A DNA stretch of 37,708 nt, taken from Eubacteriaceae bacterium (lineage in GTDB: Bacteria; Bacillota; Clostridia; Lachnospirales; Lachnospiraceae). Below the pieces are notes generated by a model. That model worked only from the letters and a program-made list of their open reading frames with translations. It was not told the origin of the DNA and made no database searches. Numbering within the stretch: the stretch's first letter is position 1; every line of letters starts with the position of its first letter. This document shows positions 25,203 to 33,702 of the stretch, piece by piece. The position numbers and the translations under genes were made by a program. The DNA is taken from assembly GCA_910574915.1 (NCBI GenBank), contig CAJTCR010000008.1, positions 1-37,708 of the forward strand, in the 5' to 3' direction.

Positions 25203-26237
25203 ATGAAGCAAGCACTCATCACCGGCATCACAGGACAAGACGGCTCCTACCTTGCCGAATTATTATTACAAAAAGGCTACAAAGTCTACGGCATTATGCG
25301 CCGAAAAAGCATTGTAGACTACGGCAACGTCGTACATATCAAACAAAACATTCACTTTATCTACGCAGATATGACCGACCTTGCATCTTTAATTCATGCT
25401 GTAAAAATCTCTCAGCCGGATGAGGTGTACAATCTTGCGGCACAGTCTTTTGTAGCGACAAGCTGGGAGCAGCCGTTTGCGACGGCGGACATTGATGCGA
25501 TCGGCGTTATGAATATTTTAGAGGCGGTTCGCCTCGTGAAACCGGAAGCGCATTTTTACCAGGCGGCGACATCGGAGATGTTTGGCAAGGTGCAGGAAAT
25601 GCCCCAGACAGAGCGGACGCCGTTTTATCCGAGAAGCCCGTATGGAGTGGCAAAGCTGTATGGGTACTGGATTACGAAAAATTACCGTGAGAGCTTTGGC
25701 ATGTTTGCGTGCAGCGGTATTTTATTTAACCATGAAAGCGAGCGCAGGGGGCTGGAGTTTGTGACACGAAAGATTACTTATGCGGCTGCGTGTATCAGGC
25801 AGGGCGTGCAGGACTGTTTGGAGCTTGGCAACCTGGATGCAAGGCGCGACTGGGGACATGCGAGCGATTATGTCTATGCGATGTGGCTGCTGCTGCAAAA
25901 TAAAAAGCCGGAGGACTATGTGATCGCTTCGAATGAGACGAGGACAGTGCGGGAGTTTGTGCAGGCAGCGTTTGCCTGCGTGGGAACCACGCTTGTATGG
26001 GAAGGAGAAGGAATCCATGAAGTAGGAAAGGACAGGGAAAGCGGCAGGGTGCTTGTTAAGGTGAATCCGAAATTTTTCCGTCCGGCAGAGGTAGAAGTGC
26101 TTTGGGGAAACCCGGCAAAGGCGGAAAAGGAACTTGGCTGGAAGCGGGAGGTATCGTTTGAAGGGCTGGTTGAGCGTATGGTGAAAAGTGATATGGAGCT
26201 GGTGGAAAATAAGGCAAAGGCAGGATGTTATAGATGA
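25203..26237 (+). CDS. gmd: GDP-mannose 4,6-dehydratase
   Basis: The 344-residue SDR enzyme has the family start ALITGITGQDGSYLAELLL, the ATSEMFGKVQE catalytic strand with T-S-E, the RSPYGVAKLY tyrosine-lysine pair, and the FNHESERRG and DARRDWGHASDYV stretches diagnostic of Gmd. It converts GDP-mannose to GDP-4-keto-6-deoxy-mannose. GGGAGG lies about 12 bases upstream. GC content is visibly higher than in the preceding genes. It overlaps rmd by 4 bases, so the two act as a pair. Confidence 0.96.
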   Translation: MKQALITGITGQDGSYLAELLLQKGYKVYGIMRRKSIVDYGNVVHIKQNIHFIYADMTDLASLIHAVKISQPDEVYNLAAQSFVATSWEQPFATADIDAIGVMNILEAVRLVKPEAHFYQAATSEMFGKVQEMPQTERTPFYPRSPYGVAKLYGYWITKNYRESFGMFACSGILFNHESERRGLEFVTRKITYAAACIRQGVQDCLELGNLDARRDWGHASDYVYAMWLLLQNKKPEDYVIASNETRTVREFVQAAFACVGTTLVWEGEGIHEVGKDRESGRVLVKVNPKFFRPAEVEVLWGNPAKAEKELGWKREVSFEGLVERMVKSDMELVENKAKAGCYR

Positions 26238-27211
26238 AGTCTTTGATTATTGGAGGATCTGGATTTGTAGGCGGTTATCTGGCACGGCATTTGAGAGCGC
26301 TTGGACATCAAACAGCCGTTACAAAAATGCCTGGGGAACAGGCAGGGATTTTTGGAACAGATACCTGTGGCATAACTGTTTTTGATCTGGATATTCTTGC
26401 GCAGGATGCGGTTTCTAAACTCATACATGATATTAATCCTGATTATATTTTCCATCTTGCGGCGCAGAGCTCAGTGGCAGCTTCCTGGGAAAATCCGGGG
26501 CTGACCGCAGATGTAAATATTAAAGGGAGTATCCATGTATTGGAGGCAGTACGCAGGCAGGAGAAAAAAATCAAGGTTTTGCTCGTTGGTTCCGGGGAAG
26601 AATATGGAAAAATAAGTCCAGAAGAAATTCCTGTCCGGGAGGAACATATGGTAGTGCCCGGCAATATTTACGCAGCTACGAAAGCCTGCCAGAACCAGAT
26701 CGGGGCGATTTATGCGAAGGCATATCAAATGGATGTCAGGATGGTGCGCGCGTTTAACCATATCGGGCCGTATCAGACGCCGTGCTTTGTCGTTTCAGAT
26801 TTTTGCAAACAGGCAGCAGAAATTGAAGCAGGATTAAAGGAACCTGTCATATGGACGGGAAACCTGGAAGCAAAGCGGGATTTTACGGATGTGCGTGATA
26901 TTGTGCGTGCCTATGTCCTGCTTGCACAGAGCGGACAAGCCGGGGAAACGTATAATGTAGGAAGCGGGCGTGCCGTCAGGATCGGAGATATTTTAAATAT
27001 GGTATTGTCTTATGTGGAGACAAAGATCAGCGTAAAGGAGGATTCCAAAAAGCTGCGGCCTTTGGATGTGCCAGTAATTGAAGCGGATATCAGCAAAATA
27101 CAAAGAGCTACCGGCTGGAAGCCCGAGATCAGACTGGAGCAGACAGTGTCGGAGACACTAGAGGCATGGCGTACGGCAGTCCGCAGCAGAATGTGCGAAA
27201 GACTTTCCTAA
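26234..27211 (+). CDS. rmd: GDP-6-deoxy-4-keto-mannose reductase (GDP-D-rhamnose synthesis)
   Basis: The 325-residue SDR has SLIIGGSGFVGGYLARHL, then LLVGSGEEYG and YAATKACQNQIG catalytic residues and a DFTDVRDIVRAY segment, as in RMD of Aneurinibacillus and Pseudomonas. It reduces the Gmd product to GDP-D-rhamnose. GDP-fucose synthase is less likely because its typical sequence blocks are missing. The ATG overlaps the gmd stop (ATGA). It is the last gene of the cluster, followed by a terminator. D-rhamnose glycans exported through Wzm/Wzt are known in Pseudomonas A-band polysaccharide. Confidence 0.88.
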   Translation: MKSLIIGGSGFVGGYLARHLRALGHQTAVTKMPGEQAGIFGTDTCGITVFDLDILAQDAVSKLIHDINPDYIFHLAAQSSVAASWENPGLTADVNIKGSIHVLEAVRRQEKKIKVLLVGSGEEYGKISPEEIPVREEHMVVPGNIYAATKACQNQIGAIYAKAYQMDVRMVRAFNHIGPYQTPCFVVSDFCKQAAEIEAGLKEPVIWTGNLEAKRDFTDVRDIVRAYVLLAQSGQAGETYNVGSGRAVRIGDILNMVLSYVETKISVKEDSKKLRPLDVPVIEADISKIQRATGWKPEIRLEQTVSETLEAWRTAVRSRMCERLS

Positions 27212-27221
27212 TGATAAAAAG

Positions 27222-27250
27222 CAGGTTTGAAACCTGTTTTTTATTTTTTT
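27222..27250 (+). terminator. Rho-independent terminator of the glycan operon
   Basis: CAGGTTT and AAACCTG form a stem (27222-27236) followed by a T-rich tail TTTTTTATTTTTTT. It lies about 10 bases after the rmd stop and is the only clear terminator between 780 and 27250. Confidence 0.85.
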
Positions 27251-27305
27251 GGGCAGATACGAAAAATATCCCCTGTGTCACAGCCGTACAATGCACATAT
27301 AAAAA

Positions 27306-27334
27306 TTGCACTGCCCCAAATCCTATGGTATAAT
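27306..27334 (+). promoter_or_regulatory. Predicted sigma-A promoter of the helicase gene
   Basis: TATAAT at 27329-27334 carries an extended -10 TG two bases upstream. TTGCAC at 27306-27311 is a weak -35 at a 17-bp spacing. It lies about 50 bases before the ribosome site of the gene at 27388. Confidence 0.75.
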
Positions 27335-27387
27335 GCCTATACGCGAAGAACGAAACGTTTTGACAGCAAACAGGAGAAAGGGGTTTT

Positions 27388-30300
27388 ATGAGCAGTGGGA
27401 AAACATGCCGTCCAGTCCCTGGGCTTAGCAGGGAAGCGGAAGAAAAGGAGCTGGAAAAAATCATAGGCATCGCGCAGGAAAATCTGACGAAGACAGAGGC
27501 GTATATCCGGCAGCTCACGGATGAACTGGACGATCTGATGGAAGTCTATGGGACGAAGGATAAGGAAGCGATGGTGTTGTTTCATAATACGCATTCCCAG
27601 ATCCAGGAGCATAAGCGCGCGCTGCTGCGGTGCCAGAAGGCGCGGCGTAAGCCGTATTTTGGAAGGATTGATTTTAAAGATCCAAAGCAGCCGCAGACAG
27701 AGTCTTACTATGTGGGGCGAGTCGGCATTGCGGATAAGGACGCGCAGCCGCTTGTAATTGACTGGCGTGCGCCGGTGGCTTCGGTTTATTATGAAAACGC
27801 GCTGGGCGTGTGTACGTATAAGGTGAAAAACGAAGGCAGCTTTGCGATTGACCTAAAGCGCAAGCGTACGTATGAGATTGAAAACGACAGGCTGAAAGAT
27901 TTTTATGATTCGGATGTGGTGGCGAATGATGAGCTTTTGACGCAGTATTTGGCAAAAAGCAAAAGGGCGGTGCTTGGAGAGATTATTGCTACCATACAAA
28001 AAGAGCAGAACGCGATTATCCGCCAGTCGCCAAAGACAAACCTGATCGTGCAGGGAGTGGCAGGTTCCGGGAAGACGACGGTTGCGATGCATCGGATTTC
28101 TTATATTTTGTATAATTATGAGGAGCATTTTCGCCCGCAGGATTTTTATATTATCGGGAGCAACCGGATTTTATTGAATTATATCACGAGTGTGCTGCCT
28201 GACCTGGATGTGTACGGCGTATCGCAGATGACGATGGAAGAGCTGTTTACAAGGCTATTGTATGAGGACTGGGATCCGCTGCATCACCGGATCGGTGCGG
28301 TGAACCAAACGAAAAAAGGTGCCGCTGTCAAAGGAAGCTCTGCGTGGTTTTACGATTTGGAGCGGTTTTGCGCAGAGTATGAACAGCAGACGGTTCCGAA
28401 AACAGAAGTGCGTATTCAAAAAAATGGAGTCCTTTTACTGACGGAAGCGGAGATAAACAGCTACCTTAAGACCGTGCCGCACCTTTCCATGCAGTGCCGG
28501 ATCAATATGCTTAATGAGATCCTGCTCTCCAGGCTGGAAAATGAGCTTGCCGGGAAACATGTTTCCTATACCGCGGCGGAGAAAAAAGAGCTGCTGCGGG
28601 TGTACCGGTGGCATTTTGGAAAGGAGATCTGGAAAGGCTCGGTATTTGAACTGTATGAGCAGTTTTTGCAGGCGCAGCGGCAGGCGGGAAAGGATGTGCC
28701 GTATCAGAATCATACGTTTGATGTGTATGACCTGGCGGCGCTTGCGTATCTGTATAAGAGGATCAAGGAGACAGACAGCGTCTGTGAGTCGACGCATATG
28801 ATTATAGACGAGGCACAGGATTTTGGCATGATGGCGTATCGGGCTTTGGCATACTGCCTGCGGGGCTGTACGTATACAATTATGGGAGATGTGTCGCAGA
28901 ATATCCATTTTGGCTATGGGCTCAACGACTGGGGTGAGCTGCAAAAGCTGATCCTGACAGGGACATACGACCACTTTGGGCTGCTAAAGAAAAGCTACCG
29001 CAATACCGTAGAGATCTCGCATTTTGCGACGGAGATCCTGCGCCACGGGAGCTTTGCAATTTATCCGGTGGAGCCTGTGAACCGCCACGGAACGGATGTG
29101 CAGATGACGGCGTGCAGCAGCAAAAAAGAGCTGGATCAGGAAGTGATGCGCACGATTGCGCACTGGCAGAAAGACGGGCGGGAGACGATTGCCGTGATTT
29201 GCAGGGATGAAGCAGAAGCTTTTATGGTAAGTTCTTTTGTAAGTTCTTTGATAAATCCCTTGACAGGTGCTGTGATAAACGCTACAGAAAACGGCAGCTT
29301 TGATACGGCGCAGTTTGGCAGCGGCGTGATGGTGCTTCCGGTAGAATATACAAAAGGGCTGGAATTTGACGCCGTGCTTTTGTATGACCCTTCGAATGAA
29401 AAATATCCTGCCAATGACGCATACGTAAAGCTTTTGTATGTGGCGGCAACACGCGCGCTGCATGAGCTGGCAGTCGTCCATCTGGGAGACTTAACAAGGC
29501 TGATTACAGAGCCGGTATCCGAAGAAAAGCGGATGGAGTCCTTGGAGCAGGAGGTGCATAAAGAAGCAAAGCGTTACCAAAAACAGGAGATGACGGCAAG
29601 AGAAGAAGAGCTGTTAAAAGCATTCCAGGGTGAAAAAGAGCGTACCGCACGCAAAACGTTTGGGCCAAAGCCGATCGTCGTGCAGGCGGGATTAAAAAAA
29701 CAGGAGAAAAAGATATCTTCCGTTCCGGCAAAAGTTTACAGGCAGGTATCTACCGTGCCGGCATCTACCGGGAAGACGGCAGGCAAACAGGCATCTCCTG
29801 GAAAGGTGACAGGCAAACAGGCATCTTGCGTGCCGGCGCCGCACCATTTACCGGGCGGCAAGGCGCCTTTTGGCGGGGAGCTTCCGGTAAATCCGTCGCC
29901 ATATCGTTTTGGGGAATGCCCGGACAGCAGCGTGCTGCGTCCAAAGGGGCACAGCCGGATTGACAACAGCGTGCGCATGGTAAGGAAGACGAAGACATAT
30001 GTGGATTGTATCAGCAGCTATGGTACCCTGCGTCTGACGCCGTTGGAAGACGCGCTGGTGCGCGTGCAGTTTCAAAAGGGCACCGCGGCGGAGTTTGCGC
30101 CTGGACACTGGAACCTGGAGCCAAAAGCAGCGGGTTTTTGCAGGATCAAAGAGCAAAGGAGCATCGTAGAAGCTGAGACCGGAAAGATCGTTGTGCATAT
30201 AGATAAAAAAACAGGGGCGCTGCGGTTTTATGACCGGCAGCAAAAGCTGCTGTTAGCGGAAAACGCAGAGCTTCCGCGGCAGGTCGAAACCGCAGAGGAG

Positions 30301-30621
30301 CAGGAAGGCTGGGTGTATTTTGACTGGCTAAAAAATGAAAAGCTGTTTGCAAAAGGGCTCTTGGCGGACGAGCTGGAAAGCGTCAACCGCAAGGCAAGAT
30401 ATATCAGCTTTGGCGGGAAAAAGATGCGTATGCCGCTGCTTGTTTCTGAGAACGGGTATGGGATCGGAGCTGCCAGCGGTACGACTGCCATGTGCTGTAC
30501 GATCCCGATGTATGGGTCGTATTTATATACCAAAGGAAGCGGGCAGCTTGACTACTATTTTCTGTACGGGGAAAACAAGGAAGCAGTGGTGCAGTTGTAC
30601 CTGAGATTACAGCGCGGATGA
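27388..30621 (+). CDS. HelD-like UvrD/Rep-family helicase with C-terminal GH31 N-domain-like extension
   Basis: The protein has 1077 residues. Residues 1-760 are a superfamily 1 helicase of the HelD type: an N-terminal coiled segment (about 10-75), Walker A GVAGSGKTT (223-231), the IIDEAQDF box (from 472) and motif VI YVAATRAL (from about 684). HelD frees stalled RNA polymerase in Bacillus. A repetitive basic linker with two GKQAS units follows. Residues of about 864-1077 match the N-terminal beta-sandwich of GH31 glycosidases: GTLRLTPLEDALVRVQF, KTGALRFYD, PLLVSENGYGIG and LDYYFLYG. The stop comes just where the catalytic barrel would begin. AGGAGAAAGGGG precedes the ATG. The helicase part is normal; the tail is unexpected. 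Confidence 0.85.
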   Translation: MSSGKTCRPVPGLSREAEEKELEKIIGIAQENLTKTEAYIRQLTDELDDLMEVYGTKDKEAMVLFHNTHSQIQEHKRALLRCQKARRKPYFGRIDFKDPKQPQTESYYVGRVGIADKDAQPLVIDWRAPVASVYYENALGVCTYKVKNEGSFAIDLKRKRTYEIENDRLKDFYDSDVVANDELLTQYLAKSKRAVLGEIIATIQKEQNAIIRQSPKTNLIVQGVAGSGKTTVAMHRISYILYNYEEHFRPQDFYIIGSNRILLNYITSVLPDLDVYGVSQMTMEELFTRLLYEDWDPLHHRIGAVNQTKKGAAVKGSSAWFYDLERFCAEYEQQTVPKTEVRIQKNGVLLLTEAEINSYLKTVPHLSMQCRINMLNEILLSRLENELAGKHVSYTAAEKKELLRVYRWHFGKEIWKGSVFELYEQFLQAQRQAGKDVPYQNHTFDVYDLAALAYLYKRIKETDSVCESTHMIIDEAQDFGMMAYRALAYCLRGCTYTIMGDVSQNIHFGYGLNDWGELQKLILTGTYDHFGLLKKSYRNTVEISHFATEILRHGSFAIYPVEPVNRHGTDVQMTACSSKKELDQEVMRTIAHWQKDGRETIAVICRDEAEAFMVSSFVSSLINPLTGAVINATENGSFDTAQFGSGVMVLPVEYTKGLEFDAVLLYDPSNEKYPANDAYVKLLYVAATRALHELAVVHLGDLTRLITEPVSEEKRMESLEQEVHKEAKRYQKQEMTAREEELLKAFQGEKERTARKTFGPKPIVVQAGLKKQEKKISSVPAKVYRQVSTVPASTGKTAGKQASPGKVTGKQASCVPAPHHLPGGKAPFGGELPVNPSPYRFGECPDSSVLRPKGHSRIDNSVRMVRKTKTYVDCISSYGTLRLTPLEDALVRVQFQKGTAAEFAPGHWNLEPKAAGFCRIKEQRSIVEAETGKIVVHIDKKTGALRFYDRQQKLLLAENAELPRQVETAEEQEGWVYFDWLKNEKLFAKGLLADELESVNRKARYISFGGKKMRMPLLVSENGYGIGAASGTTAMCCTIPMYGSYLYTKGSGQLDYYFLYGENKEAVVQLYLRLQRG

Positions 30622-30650
30622 GCACGTTTATAACAAGGAGAACGAAACAA

Positions 30651-31283
30651 ATGAAAAAATATTTAAACAAAACAGGACTGCGGCGCGTCATCGGCATGGT
30701 GCTTGGCAACTTTATTTTAGGAATCGGCATTGCGGTGTTTCGCACATCCCTGTTAGGAAACGATCCATACAGCGCGATGCTGATGGCGGGGGCTGACCAT
30801 CTGCCGGTTGCATACAGTACCCTGCTGTTAATTGTCAATGCGGGGGTGTTTTTGATTGAGTTTTTGTGGGGCAGGCATTTGATTGGGCTTGGTACGTTTG
30901 TGAACTGGTTTTTGTTAGGCTATGTGGCAAGCTTTTTTATCGAAGTATTTGCGGTGATGCAGATTCCGCAGCGGGGGATGGCAGTACGCTTGCTGACCGT
31001 TGCTGTGGGCGTTTTGATTGTGAGCCTGGGAGTGTCGCTGTACCAGTCCGCGGATCTTGGCATTGCGCCGTATGACAGTGTGTCGATGATTTTAAGCAGG
31101 CATTGTCCGCTGCCGTATTTTTGGTGCAGGCTGGCGACAGATGTAATATGCACGGCGATTTGCTTTGCGCTTGGAGGCATCGTCAATGTCGGGACGGCGG
31201 TGTGTGCGTTCGGGCTTGGGCCGTTTATCCATTTTTTTGATCAGCATATTTCTAAAAAGGTGTTTGAAACTGGCGGAAATTAA
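30651..31283 (+). CDS. YczE/YitT-like integral membrane protein
   Basis: The 210-residue protein has about five hydrophobic segments and the repeated GIGIAVFRTSLLGNDPYSAM and GVSLYQSADLGIAPYDSVS elements typical of the YczE/YitT-like family. The internal duplication is part of the family. Function is not established; some relatives lie near antibiotic or transport genes. The ATG at 30651 is favoured by AAGGAG 10 bases upstream; an alternative ATG at 30618 overlaps the helicase stop. Probably co-transcribed with the helicase. Confidence 0.8.
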   Translation: MKKYLNKTGLRRVIGMVLGNFILGIGIAVFRTSLLGNDPYSAMLMAGADHLPVAYSTLLLIVNAGVFLIEFLWGRHLIGLGTFVNWFLLGYVASFFIEVFAVMQIPQRGMAVRLLTVAVGVLIVSLGVSLYQSADLGIAPYDSVSMILSRHCPLPYFWCRLATDVICTAICFALGGIVNVGTAVCAFGLGPFIHFFDQHISKKVFETGGN

Positions 31284-31300
31284 GGCTGTAAAATTAGCAC

Positions 31301-31329
31301 TTGTCATAGCTTTCACTTTTTGTTATCAT
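31301..31329 (+). promoter_or_regulatory. Predicted sigma-A promoter
   Basis: TTGTCA (31301-31306) and TATCAT (31324-31329) are separated by exactly 17 bp, each one base from consensus. It would drive the small gene at 31425 and probably argS behind it. Confidence 0.75.
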
Positions 31330-31424
31330 TTATTTATACACGGACGTTTAGAAGTCCTTAGTACTACAGCGTGTTTGAAAAGACAGGATTTAAAATTAAT
31401 ATAAGTATCAGGAGGTGTATGCAT

Positions 31425-31829
31425 ATGCCGGCAGTATATGGGATAGATTTAATTGCGAAAAGAGACAAGAAAATCAAAATGGACAGAAGTATTGTAAAAG
31501 GCTGGAACGTACATTATCAGACACTGGAAGAGGTGGAAGAAGCAGCGCGCAAAAAAAAGCAAAAAGAAGAGGAAGAAGCGCGAAAGCAGGCGGAGCGTGA
31601 CAGTGAAGAAGAGGAGGAAAGTGCCAGGCACCCACGGGCGCGAAATGAAAAAAAGCAGCAGATAGATGAAGCTTATAATCGCAAAACCGGCGCGTATTCC
31701 GGGCATTACGGGACAACTCCGGTAAAGGACGAGGGGCAAAAGCAGCAGATCCACGCGATTTTAAACGAAAAGCCAGAGCCTTTTGAAGCTGCGATGTCAA
31801 CGATCCAGGCACAAGATAAAGGAGAATAA
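31425..31829 (+). CDS. Small highly charged protein of unknown function
   Basis: The 134-residue product has a start that looks folded (MPAVYGIDLIAKRDKKIKMD). It then has an extended lysine/glutamate-rich segment (about 40-85), likely helical or disordered, and a tail with RKTGAYSGHYGTTP and NEKPEPFEAAMS. No family recognised. AGGAGG stands 9 bases before the ATG at 31425 (an ATG at 31419 is too close). It has its own predicted promoter and sits 32 bases before argS, so the two are likely expressed together. Confidence 0.7.
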   Translation: MPAVYGIDLIAKRDKKIKMDRSIVKGWNVHYQTLEEVEEAARKKKQKEEEEARKQAERDSEEEEESARHPRARNEKKQQIDEAYNRKTGAYSGHYGTTPVKDEGQKQQIHAILNEKPEPFEAAMSTIQAQDKGE

Positions 31830-31861
31830 AGAAGAAACAACGATTAAGGAAGGCAGAAAGC

Positions 31862-33628
31862 ATGAAAAGTTTAATGGAACAGATGAATGAGGCGGTTGTC
31901 CATGCATTTGAAGTGTGTGGCTACGACGGCAAATATGCACGGGTTACGGTATCAAACCGTCCAGATTTGTGTGAGTTTCAGTGCAACGGAGCAATGGCAG
32001 CCGCAAAGCAGTACAAAAAGGCTCCGATTGTGATTGCGCAGGAAGTGGCAGGATATCTGGTGCAAAGCCCGATGTTTGCGATGGCGGAGGCGGTAAATCC
32101 AGGATTTTTAAATCTAAAGGTCAAGGAAAGCTGTCTGGCTGATTATCTGTGTGAGATGATGGATGCGGTCGATTATGGGGACGAACAGACCACGCATCCG
32201 AAAAGAATCATGATCGACTATGGCGGGCCGAATATTGCAAAACCGCTGCATGTCGGGCATCTGCGTTCCGCGGTGATTGGCGAGAGTATCAAGCGTATGG
32301 GACGCTATGTCGGCCATGAGATGATCGGCGATGTGCATATGGGCGACTGGGGGCTGCAAATGGGGCTGATTATTACAGAGCTTGAAGCACGACGCCCAGA
32401 CCTGCCGTATTTTGACGAAAGCTTTGCAGGTGAATATCCGAAAGAAGCGCCGTTTACCATTTCAGAATTAGAAGAGATCTATCCGACGGCAAGCGGCAAA
32501 TCCAAACAAGATGAGGCATACAAAGAGCGTGCCATGCAGGCAACTTACGAATTGCAGCATGGCAGGCGCGGATATGCCGCATTATTAAATCACATTTTAA
32601 ATGTATCGGTAACAGATTTAAAGAAAAACTATAAAAATTTAAACGTATCGTTTGAGCTTTGGAAAGGGGAATCCGATGCGCAGCCTTACATTCCTGCGAT
32701 GGTGCAGAAGATGAAGGATGACGGGTTTGCCTATATTTCCAAAGGTGCGCTTGTGGTAGATGTAAAAGAGGAGACGGATACAAGGGAAGTCCCGCCGTGT
32801 ATGATTTTAAAATCAGACGGCGCTTCCTTGTACAATACGACAGACCTTGCAACAATCGTAGAACGTATGGAAAAATGGCATCCGGCAAAGATCATTTACG
32901 TCGTAGACAGGCGCCAGGAGCTTTATTTTACGCAAGTTTTCCGCTGCGCGAGAAAGACCGGGCTGGTTGAAGCGGATACGGAGCTTGACTTTTTAGGATT
33001 TGGAACGGTCAACGGCAAGGACGGCAGGCCGTTTAAGACGCGGGACGGCGGCACCATGCTCTTGTCCATGCTTCTTTCGGACATCAATGAGCAGATGTAT
33101 CAAAAGATATCGGAAAACCAGACAATGAGCGATGAAGAAGCAAGGCAGGCTGCAAAGGTCGTAGCGTTGTCCGCCGTGAAATACGGCGACTTGTCAAACC
33201 AGGCATCCAAAGATTATATTTTTGACATCGAGCGCTTTACCTCTTTTGAAGGAAATACGGGGCCGTATTTGCTGTATACGATTGTAAGAATAAAATCTAT
33301 CTTAAAGAAATATGAACAAACAGGAAAATCAGCGGACGGAAAGAAAATACTTCCTGCAGCGACAGAAAGTGAAAAGGCGCTGATGCTGGAGGTAAGCAGG
33401 TTCCACGGCATGATTGCGGCAGCATTTGAAGAACTTGCGCCGCATAAGGTGTGCGCTTATTTATACGGGCTTGCCAATGCGCTGAACCATTTTTATCATG
33501 AAACGAAGATTTTAGCGCAGGAAGACAGCGAGCAGCAGGCAGGCTATATCCAGCTTTTGCGGCTTTGCAAAGGGATTATGGAGACATGCATCGACGTACT
33601 TGGATTCTCAGCGCCAGAGCGGATGTAA
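31862..33628 (+). CDS. argS: Arginyl-tRNA synthetase
   Basis: The 588-residue class Ia synthetase loads arginine onto its tRNA. An N-terminal Arg_tRNA_synt_N-type domain (about 1-110) precedes the catalytic domain with HIGH motif PLHVGHLRSAVIG, the YGGPNIAKP lead-in, and FKTRDGGTM in place of the KMSK loop, as is usual for ArgRS. The C-terminal DALR anticodon domain includes YLLYTIVRIKSI and ALNHFYHETKIL. Full length. AAGGAAGG is upstream of the ATG. A housekeeping gene, it indicates a chromosomal setting. Confidence 0.96.
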   Translation: MKSLMEQMNEAVVHAFEVCGYDGKYARVTVSNRPDLCEFQCNGAMAAAKQYKKAPIVIAQEVAGYLVQSPMFAMAEAVNPGFLNLKVKESCLADYLCEMMDAVDYGDEQTTHPKRIMIDYGGPNIAKPLHVGHLRSAVIGESIKRMGRYVGHEMIGDVHMGDWGLQMGLIITELEARRPDLPYFDESFAGEYPKEAPFTISELEEIYPTASGKSKQDEAYKERAMQATYELQHGRRGYAALLNHILNVSVTDLKKNYKNLNVSFELWKGESDAQPYIPAMVQKMKDDGFAYISKGALVVDVKEETDTREVPPCMILKSDGASLYNTTDLATIVERMEKWHPAKIIYVVDRRQELYFTQVFRCARKTGLVEADTELDFLGFGTVNGKDGRPFKTRDGGTMLLSMLLSDINEQMYQKISENQTMSDEEARQAAKVVALSAVKYGDLSNQASKDYIFDIERFTSFEGNTGPYLLYTIVRIKSILKKYEQTGKSADGKKILPAATESEKALMLEVSRFHGMIAAAFEELAPHKVCAYLYGLANALNHFYHETKILAQEDSEQQAGYIQLLRLCKGIMETCIDVLGFSAPERM

Positions 33629-33645
33629 AACTTAAAATAAACAAA

Positions 33646-33684
33646 AGCAGGAGAAGCTGCTGTATCTGGCTCCTCCTGCTTTTT
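33646..33684. terminator. Bidirectional terminator between argS and the LUD gene
   Basis: AGCAGGAG-AAGC pairs with GGCTCCTCCTGCT (11 of 12) around a loop of about 10 bases, with T-rich tails on both strands. It lies between two convergent genes and can end both. Confidence 0.85.
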
Positions 33685-33702
33685 ATGTATTTTGAAACAT
33701 TT

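Noticed and set aside
28435..28974. Minus-strand 179-residue frame inside the helicase gene
   Set aside because: It is a shadow of a strongly coding + strand gene with no family features or ribosome site.
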